DNA of 42,169 nucleotides from JALOAD01 sp023228995 [NCBI: Candidatus Muiribacterium halophilum] (GTDB taxonomy: Bacteria > Muiribacteriota > Muiribacteriia > Muiribacteriales). The notes beneath the pieces were generated by a model. The model saw nothing but the letters and a program-made list of their open reading frames with translations, was not told where the DNA came from and did no database searches. The stretch lies in assembly GCA_023228995.1 (NCBI GenBank), contig JALOAD010000030.1:1-42169 (forward strand), given 5' to 3'. Positions 23,195-31,813 of the stretch are shown here, piece by piece. A program made the translations under genes and the position numbers. The stretch's first letter is position 1; each line of letters begins with the position of its first letter.

Positions 23195-24595
23195 ATGGTT
23201 TTTAGTTCAACTTTTTTTGTTTATTTCTTTTTTCCATTGGTTTTTATTTTATATAATGTTATTCCGTCGAAATTTTGGAATATATTTCTTTTATCTGTGA
23301 GTTTACTGTTTTATGCTTGGGGAGAACCGTTTTTTATTTTTGTTATGTTGGGTTCAATTTTACTGAATTTTGTTTCTGGTTTGTTAATATCAAGATTTGA
23401 AGGCAAGATTTTTTATAGAAGAATTGTTTTTATTGTTGGTGTTTGTCTGAATATATCTTTATTGTTTTATTTTAAATATTTTAATTTTTTTGTTGAGAAT
23501 TTAAAAGGTATTTTTAATTTTAATATTAATTTTGAAAAAGTTATTTTACCTATTGGTATTTCTTTTTTTACTTTTCAGGCTTTGTCTTATATTATTGATT
23601 TGTATTTTGGTAAAATAAAAGTTCAAAAAAGTTTTATAGATTTGGCTCTGTATATTTCTCTTTTCCCACAACTTATTGCTGGTCCAATTGTTAGGTATAA
23701 ATCGATTGAAAATCAGTTAAAAAAACGAAATATTAATATTTATAAAACTAGTTATGGATTAAGAAGATTTGTTGCTGGATTGACTAAAAAAGTTTTTTTT
23801 GCAAATGTTTTGGGTGAAACTGCTGATAAGATTTTTGCATTAAACATTACGGATTATTCTCAAATGACTGCTTGGTTAGGGATTTTATGTTATACATTTC
23901 AGATATATTATGATTTTAGTGGTTATTCTGATATGGCAATTGGTTTAGGAAGAATGTTTGGTTTTAGGTTTGTTGAAAATTTTAATTATCCATATATTTC
24001 AAGGTCGATAACTGAATTTTGGCGTAGATGGCATATTTCTTTATCTACATGGTTTAGGGATTATGTTTATATTCCTCTTGGTGGTAATAGAAAGGGAAAG
24101 TACAGGACTTATGTTAATCTTATAATTGTTTTTATATTAACTGGTTTTTGGCATGGTGCTGCATGGAATTTTATTATATGGGGTATGTATTATGGAGTTT
24201 TTCTGATTTTTGAAAAGGTTTTTTTTAATTTCTCAAAAACTAAGAAATTTGGTTTTTGGAATATTTATACATTTTTTATTGTTATTAATGGTTGGGTTTT
24301 GTTCAGGTCGCCTGATTTAAATTATGCTTTAGATTTTTTGAAAAAGCTTTATTTTAATTTTAATAGTGATTTGATTATATATGATTTTGAATATTTTTTT
24401 AATAAAAGAGTAATGATTTTTCTTTCTTTAGCCTTTTTATTTTGCACTCCTATTGTTAAAAATACATTGAAAAAAATTAATAAATTTAAATTTATTTTTT
24501 ATGTTGAAAGATTTGTATATGTTATTCTGGTTTTTTTAAATTTAATTTTTGTCGGGGCTTCAACTTATAATCCATTTATATATTTTAGGTTTTGA
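23195..24595 (+). CDS. MBOAT O-acyltransferase (AlgI-like)
   Basis: This 466-residue polytopic membrane protein (about ten segments) of the MBOAT family moves acetyl groups across the membrane for exopolysaccharide acetylation. Diagnostic features are FYAWGEPFF near residue 43, the FWRRWHISLSTWFRDYVY block, LGGNR, and the catalytic histidine H320 in FWHGAAWNF. AAGGAG precedes the ATG. The next gene begins 2 bases after its stop and encodes an AlgX/AlgJ-like partner, as in alginate-type acetylation systems. Confidence 0.93.
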   Translation: MVFSSTFFVYFFFPLVFILYNVIPSKFWNIFLLSVSLLFYAWGEPFFIFVMLGSILLNFVSGLLISRFEGKIFYRRIVFIVGVCLNISLLFYFKYFNFFVENLKGIFNFNINFEKVILPIGISFFTFQALSYIIDLYFGKIKVQKSFIDLALYISLFPQLIAGPIVRYKSIENQLKKRNINIYKTSYGLRRFVAGLTKKVFFANVLGETADKIFALNITDYSQMTAWLGILCYTFQIYYDFSGYSDMAIGLGRMFGFRFVENFNYPYISRSITEFWRRWHISLSTWFRDYVYIPLGGNRKGKYRTYVNLIIVFILTGFWHGAAWNFIIWGMYYGVFLIFEKVFFNFSKTKKFGFWNIYTFFIVINGWVLFRSPDLNYALDFLKKLYFNFNSDLIIYDFEYFFNKRVMIFLSLAFLFCTPIVKNTLKKINKFKFIFYVERFVYVILVFLNLIFVGASTYNPFIYFRF

Positions 24596-24597
24596 TT

Positions 24598-25689
24598 ATG
24601 AAAAAAATTATGAATTTTAAAATTTTTGAGATTATTTTTGTTTTATTTATAATAATTTTATGTTTTTTACCTGGTATTGGAATTTTTTTCTTTGAGGAAA
24701 ATCTTAGTTTTGAAAAAAGAGAAAAAACTGATTTTAGAACAATTATTAACAAAGGTATTTTTAGAAAAGATATATTTTCAGATATTGAAATTTATTTTAG
24801 TGATAACTTTTATTTGAGAAAAAAAATTATTGATAGATATTCTAAGATTAATTATAGATGTTTTGGGATGCCACCTGTTGATAAGGTTCTTATTGGAGAG
24901 GATGGATGGCTTTTTTATAAACATGAAAATATTGTTAAATCATATAAAAATCTTAATATTCTTGATGAGAATGAATTATTGTTATATAAAGAAAAATTTA
25001 ATGATTTTTATAATAAATTAAAAGAGAATGATACTTATTTTTACTTTTTTTTAACTCCGAATAAAAGTTCTATATATAATGAATATATGCCATCTTACAT
25101 TAAGAAAGTAAATGATATTTCAAGAGCTGAGCAAATGTCTCAAAATCTTAGTAGTAATTATTTTCTTGATCTTACAAAAGAAATTAAATTTAATAAAAAA
25201 ATGGGATTAATGTATTATAAAAATGATACTCACTGGAATAATTTAGGTGGGTTTATTGGTTTTTTGAAGTTTTATAATACTTTTTTTGTAAGAGATTTTG
25301 GTTATAAAACTCTAAACATTGATGATTTTTCAATAAAGCAGATAAATGTTTTTAGAAATGGTGATCTTGATAGTATGCTTGGACAAGAAAATGAAAAGGA
25401 AACTATTGATTTTGATATAAAATATTCTGATAATGTATTTATTACAAAAAAAATAGATGGTGATAAACACTTTATTACTAGGAATACAAATGGAAAAAAA
25501 TTAAAAGTTCTAATTTATAGAGATTCGTTTTTTTGTTATATTTACGAGTTATTTTCAAAAACTTTTTTTGAAGTTGAATATATATCTTCCCATATTATTG
25601 ATTTGGATTTTATAAAAAAGAATAATTATGACATAGTGATAGTTCAATGTGTTGAAAGAAATGTAGATTCAATAGAATTATTGAAGTGA
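24598..25689 (+). CDS. AlgX/AlgJ-like SGNH acetyltransferase
   Basis: This 363-residue protein has one N-terminal membrane anchor (~9-30) and a periplasmic SGNH-hydrolase-like domain. IGEDGWLFY, D210-T-H212-W (catalytic Asp/His pair) and YRDS310F (nucleophile Ser) are visible, as in AlgX/AlgJ. It probably passes acetyl groups from the MBOAT partner to the polymer. I start at the ATG at 24598; TTG at 24592 overlaps the previous stop and is also possible. The C-terminus is slightly short after the last strand. Confidence 0.87.
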   Translation: MKKIMNFKIFEIIFVLFIIILCFLPGIGIFFFEENLSFEKREKTDFRTIINKGIFRKDIFSDIEIYFSDNFYLRKKIIDRYSKINYRCFGMPPVDKVLIGEDGWLFYKHENIVKSYKNLNILDENELLLYKEKFNDFYNKLKENDTYFYFFLTPNKSSIYNEYMPSYIKKVNDISRAEQMSQNLSSNYFLDLTKEIKFNKKMGLMYYKNDTHWNNLGGFIGFLKFYNTFFVRDFGYKTLNIDDFSIKQINVFRNGDLDSMLGQENEKETIDFDIKYSDNVFITKKIDGDKHFITRNTNGKKLKVLIYRDSFFCYIYELFSKTFFEVEYISSHIIDLDFIKKNNYDIVIVQCVERNVDSIELLK

Positions 25690-25706
25690 GTGAATGGTTT
25701 AGAACT

Positions 25707-25748
25707 GGGGAAAAACCGGGAAAACTGGGATGAAACCGGGATTCGGGG
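25707..25748 (+). repeat. G-rich 3' element 4
   Basis: Five G-tracts (25707-25710, 25718-25720, 25727-25729, 25738-25740, 25745-25748), with loops of 7, 6, 8 and 4 nt, start 17 bases after the AlgX-like stop. Confidence 0.62.
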
Positions 25749-25862
25749 AACAATTATGAAGTTAATTTGCAATGTTGAATGTCCAATGTCGAATTCAAAA
25801 CAGATGAAACAAAAGATAAAGAAATTAAGAGCAATGTGGAATTAAAAGCAAAAGAAAAGTGC

Positions 25863-25882
25863 AAAAAGCTATTGCTTTTTTT
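25863..25882 (+). terminator. Terminator-like hairpin
   Basis: AAAAAGC-tatt-GCTTTTT is followed by TT. The stem is mostly A-T, so strength is doubtful. A degenerate copy lies at about 28112-28130. Confidence 0.35.
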
Positions 25883-26014
25883 AGTGAGCGGATTATAAAT
25901 AATCCTAGTGAGCGAGATATGAAATCTCTAGTGAGCAAAATACTATGTATTTTTAGTAAGAGGTTTTAAACTAGACCGAAGGTCTTTACTAACGAGCGAA
26001 GCGAGTGCTAACTG
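25882..26014 (+). repeat. Hairpin-string array 4
   Basis: GGATTAT-aa-ATAATCC (25890-25905), GAGAT-atgaA-ATCTC (25914-25928), AAAATAC-tat-GTATTTT (25937-25953) and AGACC-gaa-GGTCT (25973-25985), with TAGTGAGC linkers on the left and TTACTAAC plus GAGCGAAGCGAGTGCTAAC on the right. It ends 27 bases before rmlC and shares hairpins with arrays 1 and 2. Confidence 0.86.
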
Positions 26015-26040
26015 TATTTTATATTTTTATGGAGGGTTTT

Positions 26041-26601
26041 ATGCCTTTTGATGTTGAATATTTTGAGATTAAAGATTTGATTCTTGTTAAACCTAGGGTT
26101 TTTTTTGATGATAGAGGTTATTTTTTGGAAACTTATAAAAAATCTGATTTTGTAGATTTTGGTATTTGTTGTGATTTTGTTCAGGATAATTATTCTTTGT
26201 CTAAAAAAAATGTTATTCGTGGTCTTCATTATCAGGTTGCTCCTAAGGCTCAGGGTAAGCTTGTTAGTGTTAAAAGGGGAAAGATTATTGATTTTGCTGT
26301 TGATATTCGTAAAAATTCTGCTACTTTTGGTCAATATGTTGGTGCTGAATTATCTTCTGATAATCATTTTATGTTGTGGATTCCTGCTGGTTTTGCTCAT
26401 GGTTTTGTATCGCTTGAGGATAATACTGTTGTTACATATAAATGTACTAATGAGTATTCTAAAGAGCATGAGAGGGGAATTATTTGGAATGATTCTGATA
26501 TTGGTATTGATTGGAGGGTTGAAAATCCGATAATTTCAGAAAAAGATATTGAATTGGAAAGATTGAGTGCGGTATGTGAAGCGTATAAGAGCGGTATGTG
26601 A
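26041..26601 (+). CDS. rmlC: dTDP-4-dehydrorhamnose 3,5-epimerase
   Basis: This 186-residue cupin enzyme epimerises dTDP-4-keto-6-deoxyglucose in dTDP-L-rhamnose synthesis. FDDRGYF, the catalytic H63 in RGLHYQ, IPAGFAHGF and YKCTNEYSKEHE are present. The ATG at 26041 follows GGAGGG, so I reject the earlier in-frame ATGs at 26005 and 26029. The last eight or so residues and the stop are encoded by a 22-nt tandem repeat. RmlA lies at 30039; RmlB and RmlD are not in this window, so the dTDP-rhamnose route is incomplete here. Confidence 0.95.
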   Translation: MPFDVEYFEIKDLILVKPRVFFDDRGYFLETYKKSDFVDFGICCDFVQDNYSLSKKNVIRGLHYQVAPKAQGKLVSVKRGKIIDFAVDIRKNSATFGQYVGAELSSDNHFMLWIPAGFAHGFVSLEDNTVVTYKCTNEYSKEHERGIIWNDSDIGIDWRVENPIISEKDIELERLSAVCEAYKSGM

Positions 26602-26664
26602 AGCGTATAAGAGCGGTATGTGAAGCGTATAAGAGCGGTATGTGAAGCGTATAAGAGCGGTATG
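26569..26664 (+). repeat. 22-nt tandem repeat over the rmlC stop codon
   Basis: Four full 22-nt units (each two related ~11-nt halves, GCGGTATGTGAA and GCGTATAAGA) are followed by a partial one. It resembles the 11-nt units of the GTAC arrays. The rmlC stop lies in the second unit. Confidence 0.92.
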
Positions 26665-26674
26665 GGGGTTGAGA

Positions 26675-27028
26675 TTGAGTTTTGTATGTAATGATTTTAA
26701 AAAATTAAAAGTCTGGAAAGAGGCTTTTCAATTAGTTAAGCAAATATATAAAAATACTTCGCAATTTCCAGACTTTGAAAAATATAGTTTGAAATCTCAA
26801 ATAAACAGAGCATCTGTTTCTATTGTATCTAATATTGCTGAAGGTGCTGTAAAGAATTCAAAAAAAGATTTTAAAAGATTTTTATTTATAAGTTTAGGCT
26901 CAATAGCTGAATTAGAAACTCAATTATTGATTGCAAAAGATTTGGGATATAATATAGATGAGTTGCTTTTTGTGAAATTGAAAAAAATTGAAAATATGGT
27001 TATAGGTTTAATAAAATCATTGTATTGA
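26675..27028 (+). CDS. Four-helix-bundle protein (23S rRNA IVS / Avd-like), copy 3
   Basis: This ~117-residue family member has DFKKLKVWKEAFQLVKQI, INRASVSIVSNIAEGAVKN and LGSIAELETQLL. The start is uncertain: no ATG is in frame before the conserved part. TTG at 26675 has GGGGG 6 nt upstream and is my choice; GTG at 26684 is possible, and GTG at 26642 lies within the tandem repeat. It differs from copies 1 and 2 (EGAVKN in place of EGWGR), so it is not a recent duplicate. Confidence 0.85.
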   Translation: MSFVCNDFKKLKVWKEAFQLVKQIYKNTSQFPDFEKYSLKSQINRASVSIVSNIAEGAVKNSKKDFKRFLFISLGSIAELETQLLIAKDLGYNIDELLFVKLKKIENMVIGLIKSLY

Positions 27029-27086
27029 TTTTACCGGTTTCATACTGTTGTACAATAGTACTAAAATACCAGATTTTGGGGGTTAA

Positions 27087-28061
27087 ATGATTTATCTTTG
27101 TACTGGGGCTGCGGGGTTTATTTGTAATAAAGTTTGTGAATTTCTTCTTGAAGCTGGTCATACTGTTGTTGGTGTTGATAATATGAATGATTATTATGAT
27201 GTTAGGCTTAAAGAATATAGGCTTAAAAATCTTGAACTTTATGAAAATTTTTATTTTTATGAGATTGATATTGAAAATTACTCTGATGTTGAAGAGTTAT
27301 TTGTTGATTATAAATTTGATGCTGTGATTAATTTGGCTGCTCGTGCTGGTGTTAGGTATTCTCTTGAAGATCCTTTTGTTTATATGACTACTAATGCTAA
27401 TGCGACTTTAAATCTTTTGGAGCTTATGAGACATAATGGGGTGAAAAAGTTTGTACTTGCTTCTACTTCTTCTTTATATGCTGGGCAAAAAATGCCGTTT
27501 TTGGAAGATTTGGCTGTTAATACTCCGATTTCTCCTTATGCTGCTTCAAAAAAAGCTGCTGAAGTGATGTGTTATTCTTATCATAGTCTTTATAATCTTG
27601 ATATTTCTGTTGTTAGGTATTTTACTGTTTTTGGTCCTTCTGGCAGACCTGATATGAGTGTTTATAGATTTATTAAATGGATTGATGAAGGTAGTCCTAT
27701 TGAATTATTTGGTGATGGTTCTCAATCTCGTGATTTTACTTATGTTGATGATATTGCTAAAGGTACTATTGCTGCTTTAAAAAATGTTGGTTATGAGATT
27801 GTTAATCTTGGTGGTGGGAATAATCCTGTTTCTATGAATTATATTATTCAAAATATTGAAAGGCTTCTTGGTAAAAAGGCGGTTATTGATTATAAACCTT
27901 TTCATAAGGCTGATATTATTTCGACTTGGGCTGATATTTCTAAGGCTAAAAAGCTTCTTGATTGGAAACCTAGTGTTTCGACTCTTGATGGTTTAGAAAA
28001 AACTGTTGAATGGTATTTGGATAATAAAGGGTTTGTGTCAATATTGAAATTGCCGGAATAA
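27087..28061 (+). CDS. UDP-glucuronate 4-epimerase-like SDR enzyme
   Basis: This 324-residue NAD-dependent epimerase resembles UDP-glucuronate 4-epimerases: DNMNDYYDVRLKEYRL, LAARAGVRYS, STSSLYAG, SPYAASKKAAE (Tyr-xxx-Lys) and GDGSQSRDFTYVDD. It probably makes UDP-galacturonate from the Ugd product. The dinucleotide-binding motif reads TGAAGFIC, so the third glycine of GxxGxxG is a cysteine (codon TGT in place of GGT). That may weaken NAD binding. GGGGG precedes the ATG. Other nucleotide-sugar epimerase activities cannot be excluded. Confidence 0.87.
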   Translation: MIYLCTGAAGFICNKVCEFLLEAGHTVVGVDNMNDYYDVRLKEYRLKNLELYENFYFYEIDIENYSDVEELFVDYKFDAVINLAARAGVRYSLEDPFVYMTTNANATLNLLELMRHNGVKKFVLASTSSLYAGQKMPFLEDLAVNTPISPYAASKKAAEVMCYSYHSLYNLDISVVRYFTVFGPSGRPDMSVYRFIKWIDEGSPIELFGDGSQSRDFTYVDDIAKGTIAALKNVGYEIVNLGGGNNPVSMNYIIQNIERLLGKKAVIDYKPFHKADIISTWADISKAKKLLDWKPSVSTLDGLEKTVEWYLDNKGFVSILKLPE

Positions 28062-28129
28062 AGATTAGAAGCTGGTGAAAGGGTGAAATGGGCAAAGCAA
28101 AAGCAAAGTGAAAAAAGCTATTGCTTATT

Positions 28130-28185
28130 TAGTGAGCGGATTATGAATATTCCTAGTGAGCAGACTCTAAAGAGTTTTAGTTGAA
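28130..28185 (+). repeat. Hairpin-string array 5 (decayed)
   Basis: TAGTGAGC-type linkers join GGATTAT-ga-ATATTCC (imperfect) and AGACTCT-aa-AGAGTTT (one mismatch). These match hairpins 1 and 3 of array 1, but their stems carry mutations. Confidence 0.7.
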
Positions 28186-28243
28186 AAGCGGAAAAAAGCA
28201 AAAGCAGTTTGCCATGTATTGGCACGGATAAGGCTGAAATAAT

Positions 28244-28271
28244 TTGAATAATATTTTTTTTGTTGTATAAT
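28244..28271 (+). promoter_or_regulatory. Predicted sigma-70-type promoter of the AbiE pair
   Basis: TTGAAT (28244-28249), 16-nt spacer, TATAAT (28266-28271), about 35 bases before the start codon. Confidence 0.55.
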
Positions 28272-28306
28272 TGTTGGTAGAAAGTAACTTAATTGAAGGT
28301 AAATGT

Positions 28307-29110
28307 ATGAATGAAAGTACAACGAAAGGTTTGAGCGAAATTGAGTTAAAGTTAGTTTCTAGATTAACTTATGAAGGTAAGAAAATATATCAATTAGATG
28401 ATATAAAAAAATATTTACCTAATTCATACAATAATATTAAAAATTTAATAATGTCTTTAAAAAATAAAAAAATTTTAATTCCAATAAAAAAGTCTGTTTA
28501 TATTTTTGTTCCTATTGAATTTGTTAATAGAGGTATATTAGTAAATGAATTAATAATTCCATCTGTTTTTTTAAATCTCAAGGATTATTATATTGGTTAC
28601 TCAACAATGTATAATTATTACAATTTTTATGAACAAAAATTTCAAGTAGTTTATGTTTTGAATACTAAAATCAGTAAAGTAAAGAAAATATTGGGAATAA
28701 CTTATAATTTTGTTAAAGTTGATAGGAATAGAATATATGGTTTTTTTTGTAAAAAATTAGATAACATTGAAGTGCCTTTGGCAACAAAAGAAAAAACTTT
28801 AATTGATTTGATATATTTCAATAAACCTGTTGGTGGCATAAAAAATGCAATAAATATTTTTGAAAAAGAAATTGTTAGTAATAATGTTGATCTAGAGGTT
28901 TTGATTGAATTTGCAATAAAATTTCCAGTAGTAAAAACAAGGAAAATTATAGGTTTTATTGTGGAAAAAATTGTTTTTAGTTCTAAATATAAAAAAAAAT
29001 TAAGTCAATTAAGAGCTTCTATTGATAACACATCATTAATTTCTATTACAGATGGTCGAAAAGGGGGTATTAACAAAAAATGGGGATTAATAATAAATGA
29101 TTCACTTTAA
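28307..29110 (+). CDS. AbiEi-like antitoxin
   Basis: This 267-residue protein has a winged-helix-like N-terminus (IELKLVSRL...DIKKYLPNSYNNIKNLI) and the AbiEi-type C-terminal part with VPLATKEKTLIDLIYF. In AbiE type IV toxin-antitoxin systems this protein represses the operon and opposes the AbiEii nucleotidyltransferase. The start at 28307 has GAAGG upstream; the frame reaches up to 28271 without a ribosome site. It overlaps the AbiEii gene by 14 bases. Antiphage function is inferred from the family. Confidence 0.83.
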   Translation: MNESTTKGLSEIELKLVSRLTYEGKKIYQLDDIKKYLPNSYNNIKNLIMSLKNKKILIPIKKSVYIFVPIEFVNRGILVNELIIPSVFLNLKDYYIGYSTMYNYYNFYEQKFQVVYVLNTKISKVKKILGITYNFVKVDRNRIYGFFCKKLDNIEVPLATKEKTLIDLIYFNKPVGGIKNAINIFEKEIVSNNVDLEVLIEFAIKFPVVKTRKIIGFIVEKIVFSSKYKKKLSQLRASIDNTSLISITDGRKGGINKKWGLIINDSL

Positions 29111-29981
29111 TAAGGTGAATTTTAAAACTTATATTGAATCTTTGGCTTATAAGCACAAGTTTATTCCTTCTTTATTAGAAAAAGATTACTATTTAACATT
29201 GTTTTTAAATGAAATTAATTTATTATCTGAAAAATTAATATTTAAAGGTGGAACTTGTTTAAATAAAATATATTTTGAATATTTTAGATTAAGTGAAGAT
29301 TTAGATTTTATAATGGATATTCCTCAAAATAAGCTTACACGCACGCAAAGAAAAGAGTTAATAAAACCTTTGAAGCAGAATTTACTAAAAATAATAGAAA
29401 AACTTGGATTGAATTTGGATTGTGAAAAATCAGGTGGATTTAATGAATCTAAACAGTATATTTTTATAATTTTATATAATTCTGTTTTTTATGAAACTCC
29501 TCAAAGTATAAAGTTAGAAATTAGTATGAGGTTTAAAAACTTATTAAAAGTTGAATATAAAAAATTGCATCATATATTTTTACATCCATTTACCAATGAA
29601 CCAATAATAAAAAATGAAACAATTAAATGTTTGAATTTGGTCGAAGCGGTGGCTGAAAAATTAAGAGCTGCTGCAACAAGAAAAGAAATTGCTCCAAGAG
29701 ATTTTTATGACTTGTTTTATATAAGTCATAAAAAATCAGAAATATGGGATAAAAATTTATTGGAAATTTTTTTAGAAAAATTAAAAGAAGGTGGATTTGA
29801 TATTAATTCTAAAAATTATATGATTAATTTAGGGCGAAATAATAATGAAATTAAATTTATGGAAAATAGATTAGAATTAGAGTTATTGTCTGTACTAAAT
29901 CTGGAAGAAAGGGAATCATTTGAATTAAATAAAGCATTGAAAATTATAAATAAAAATTATAAAAACATGTTAGAAAAATAA
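29097..29981 (+). CDS. AbiEii/AbiGii-type nucleotidyltransferase toxin
   Basis: This 294-residue nucleotidyltransferase has the fold signature FKGGTCLNKIY near residue 50, the catalytic RLSEDLDF with its paired acidic residues, and the C-terminal LVEAVAEKLRAA and RDFYDLF motifs typical of AbiEii. It overlaps the antitoxin gene. Characterised relatives modify tRNA and halt growth. A weak AT hairpin (AATAAAATA-tat-TATTTTATT) follows the stop. Confidence 0.88.
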   Translation: MIHFNKVNFKTYIESLAYKHKFIPSLLEKDYYLTLFLNEINLLSEKLIFKGGTCLNKIYFEYFRLSEDLDFIMDIPQNKLTRTQRKELIKPLKQNLLKIIEKLGLNLDCEKSGGFNESKQYIFIILYNSVFYETPQSIKLEISMRFKNLLKVEYKKLHHIFLHPFTNEPIIKNETIKCLNLVEAVAEKLRAAATRKEIAPRDFYDLFYISHKKSEIWDKNLLEIFLEKLKEGGFDINSKNYMINLGRNNNEIKFMENRLELELLSVLNLEERESFELNKALKIINKNYKNMLEK

Positions 29982-30038
29982 AATATATTATTTTATTATT
30001 GTGCATAAATATAAAAACAAAATTTGGGGGTTTATGTT

Positions 30039-30905
30039 ATGAAGGGTATTATTCTTGCGGGTGGGGCTGGTACAAGGTTGCATCCTATTACTAAAAGTGT
30101 TTCTAAACAAATGTTGCCGGTTTATGATAAACCGATGATTTATTATCCTTTATCTGTTCTTATGCTTTCTGGTATTAGTGATATTCTTATTATTACAACT
30201 CCTGAGGATAATAATGATTTTAAAAAGCTTTTAAAGGATGGAAGTCAGTGGGGTATTAATATTTCTTATGCAATTCAACCTGAACCTAAGGGGCTTGCTC
30301 AGGCTTTTACTATTGGTGAGGATTTTATTGGTAATGATGATGTTTGTCTTATTTTGGGTGATAATATATTTTTTGGTTATGGTTTTTCAAAAATTCTTAC
30401 AAATTGTGTTTCTCATATTGAAAAGAATGGTGGTGCTTATGTTTTTGGTTATATGGTGAAAGATCCTGAAAGATATGGTGTTGCTGAATTTGATGAAAAC
30501 ATGAATGTTCTTAGTATTGAGGAAAAACCTAAAAATCCTAAGAGTAATTATGCGGTTGCCGGTCTTTATTTTTACGATAATAGTGTTATTGATGTTGCGA
30601 AAAATCTTAAACCGTCTAAAAGGGGTGAGCTTGAGATTACTGATGTTAACAAGGTTTATCTTGCAAAAAAGAATTTGAAAATTGAGAATCTTGGTCGTGG
30701 TTTTGCTTGGCTTGATACTGGTACTTTTGAGAGTCTTCTTGATGCTGGTAATTATGTAAAAACTATTGAGGCTAGGCAAGGATTTAAGATTGCTTGTCTT
30801 GAAGAAATTGCTTATTTTAAAAAGTTTATTTCTAAAGAAAAGTTATTAGAATTGGCTGAAACTTATAATAATGATTATAAAGAATATTTGAAGAGAATTA
30901 TTTAA
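30039..30905 (+). CDS. rmlA: Glucose-1-phosphate thymidylyltransferase
   Basis: This 288-residue enzyme makes dTDP-glucose from dTTP and glucose-1-phosphate. The signature [20 protein letters not shown] is at residues 3-22, followed by [20 protein letters not shown] (read by eye), [15 protein letters not shown] and GFAWLDTGT. The start at 30039 follows GGGGG; the earlier TTG at 30024 is rejected. Codons are strongly T-ending, like the other nucleotide-sugar genes. It lies 4 kb from rmlC, separated by the epimerase, a four-helix gene and the AbiE pair. Confidence 0.96.
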   Translation: MKGIILAGGAGTRLHPITKSVSKQMLPVYDKPMIYYPLSVLMLSGISDILIITTPEDNNDFKKLLKDGSQWGINISYAIQPEPKGLAQAFTIGEDFIGNDDVCLILGDNIFFGYGFSKILTNCVSHIEKNGGAYVFGYMVKDPERYGVAEFDENMNVLSIEEKPKNPKSNYAVAGLYFYDNSVIDVAKNLKPSKRGELEITDVNKVYLAKKNLKIENLGRGFAWLDTGTFESLLDAGNYVKTIEARQGFKIACLEEIAYFKKFISKEKLLELAETYNNDYKEYLKRII

Positions 30906-30927
30906 GCGTGAAAAAGTGTTAATAACT

Positions 30928-30966
30928 GGGAAAGTTTTGGAAACACCGGGGTTCGGGGTTAAAGGG
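30928..30966 (+). repeat. G-rich 3' element 5
   Basis: G-tracts at 30928-30930, 30948-30951, 30955-30958 and 30964-30966, between rmlA and cysQ. Confidence 0.55.
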
Positions 30967-30974
30967 AGGTTTTT

Positions 30975-31784
30975 ATGTTGGAACTTTTAAAGATTGCAAA
31001 AAAAGCTGGGGATGCTATTCTTGAAGTTTATAATACTGATTTTGATGTTGAAAACAAAGCGGATAATTCTCCGCTTACTTTAGCAGATAAGAAATCTAAT
31101 GATATAATTGTTAGTTTTTTGAAATCTTATTTATTTAAAGATGAGATTATTCCAATTTTGAGTGAAGAAGAAAGAGCTATTTCATTTTCCGAAAGAAAGA
31201 GGTGGAATAGATTTTGGATTGTAGATCCGCTTGATGGTACAAAGGAGTTTGTTAAAAAAAATGGTGAATTTACTGTAAATATTGGGTTGATTCAAAATAA
31301 TTATCCTATTCTGGGTATTATTTATGTTCCTGTTAAAAATACATATTTTTTTGCTAAAGAGGGTATGGGCTCATATTTTTTTGATGGTAATGTTTTTGAT
31401 ATTGATAGTTTTGATTCGATTGAAATGGTTTTAGAAAAAAGCGAAAAATTGAAAACTATTGTTAAAAATAGTAATGAAAAAGTTTTTGTTGTAGCTAGTA
31501 GATCTCATCTTAATAAAGAAACTGAGAATTTTATTAATGAATTAAAGGGTAAATTTATTGATGTTGATATAAAATCTTCTGGTTCTTCATTGAAATTCTG
31601 TCTTGTCGCACAGGGTGAAGCTCAGTTTTATCCTAGATTTGCTCCTACTATGGAATGGGATACTGCTGCTGGACAGTGTATTGTTGAAATGGCTGGTGGT
31701 GGAGTGTTTCTTGAAGATGGTAAAACAAGATTTCATTATAATAAAAAAGAGCTTGTTAATCCATGGTTTTTAGTTAAAGGGTGA
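30975..31784 (+). CDS. cysQ: 3'(2'),5'-bisphosphate nucleotidase CysQ
   Basis: This 269-residue inositol-monophosphatase-fold enzyme removes phosphate from PAP/PAPS, a by-product of sulfate assimilation and sulfation. The metal site D84-P-L-D-G-T is preceded by a SEEE-type segment (ILSEEERAI). EWDTAAGQCIVEMAGG closes the active site. GGGAGG precedes the ATG. It stands at the border between the polysaccharide locus and a TSUP/Rrf2 pair, so either sulfated sugars or sulfur assimilation may be its context. Confidence 0.92.
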   Translation: MLELLKIAKKAGDAILEVYNTDFDVENKADNSPLTLADKKSNDIIVSFLKSYLFKDEIIPILSEEERAISFSERKRWNRFWIVDPLDGTKEFVKKNGEFTVNIGLIQNNYPILGIIYVPVKNTYFFAKEGMGSYFFDGNVFDIDSFDSIEMVLEKSEKLKTIVKNSNEKVFVVASRSHLNKETENFINELKGKFIDVDIKSSGSSLKFCLVAQGEAQFYPRFAPTMEWDTAAGQCIVEMAGGGVFLEDGKTRFHYNKKELVNPWFLVKG

Positions 31785-31813
31785 ATGGGTGAAAGATAAG
31801 AGCAGGTGAAAGA

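Larger units (their letters stand above)
25690..26040. repeat. Gene-free repeat region upstream of rmlC
   Basis: In order: G-rich 3' element 4, a copy of the aatgtcgaat / ttgaatgtcc word family (about 25768-25800), a terminator-like hairpin and hairpin array 4. No gene is seen. Confidence 0.8.

Noticed and set aside
27087-28061. RmlB (dTDP-glucose 4,6-dehydratase)
   Set aside because: Motifs such as NDYYDVRLKEYRL and AARAGVRYS fit UDP-glucuronate epimerases; the RmlB catalytic signature is absent.
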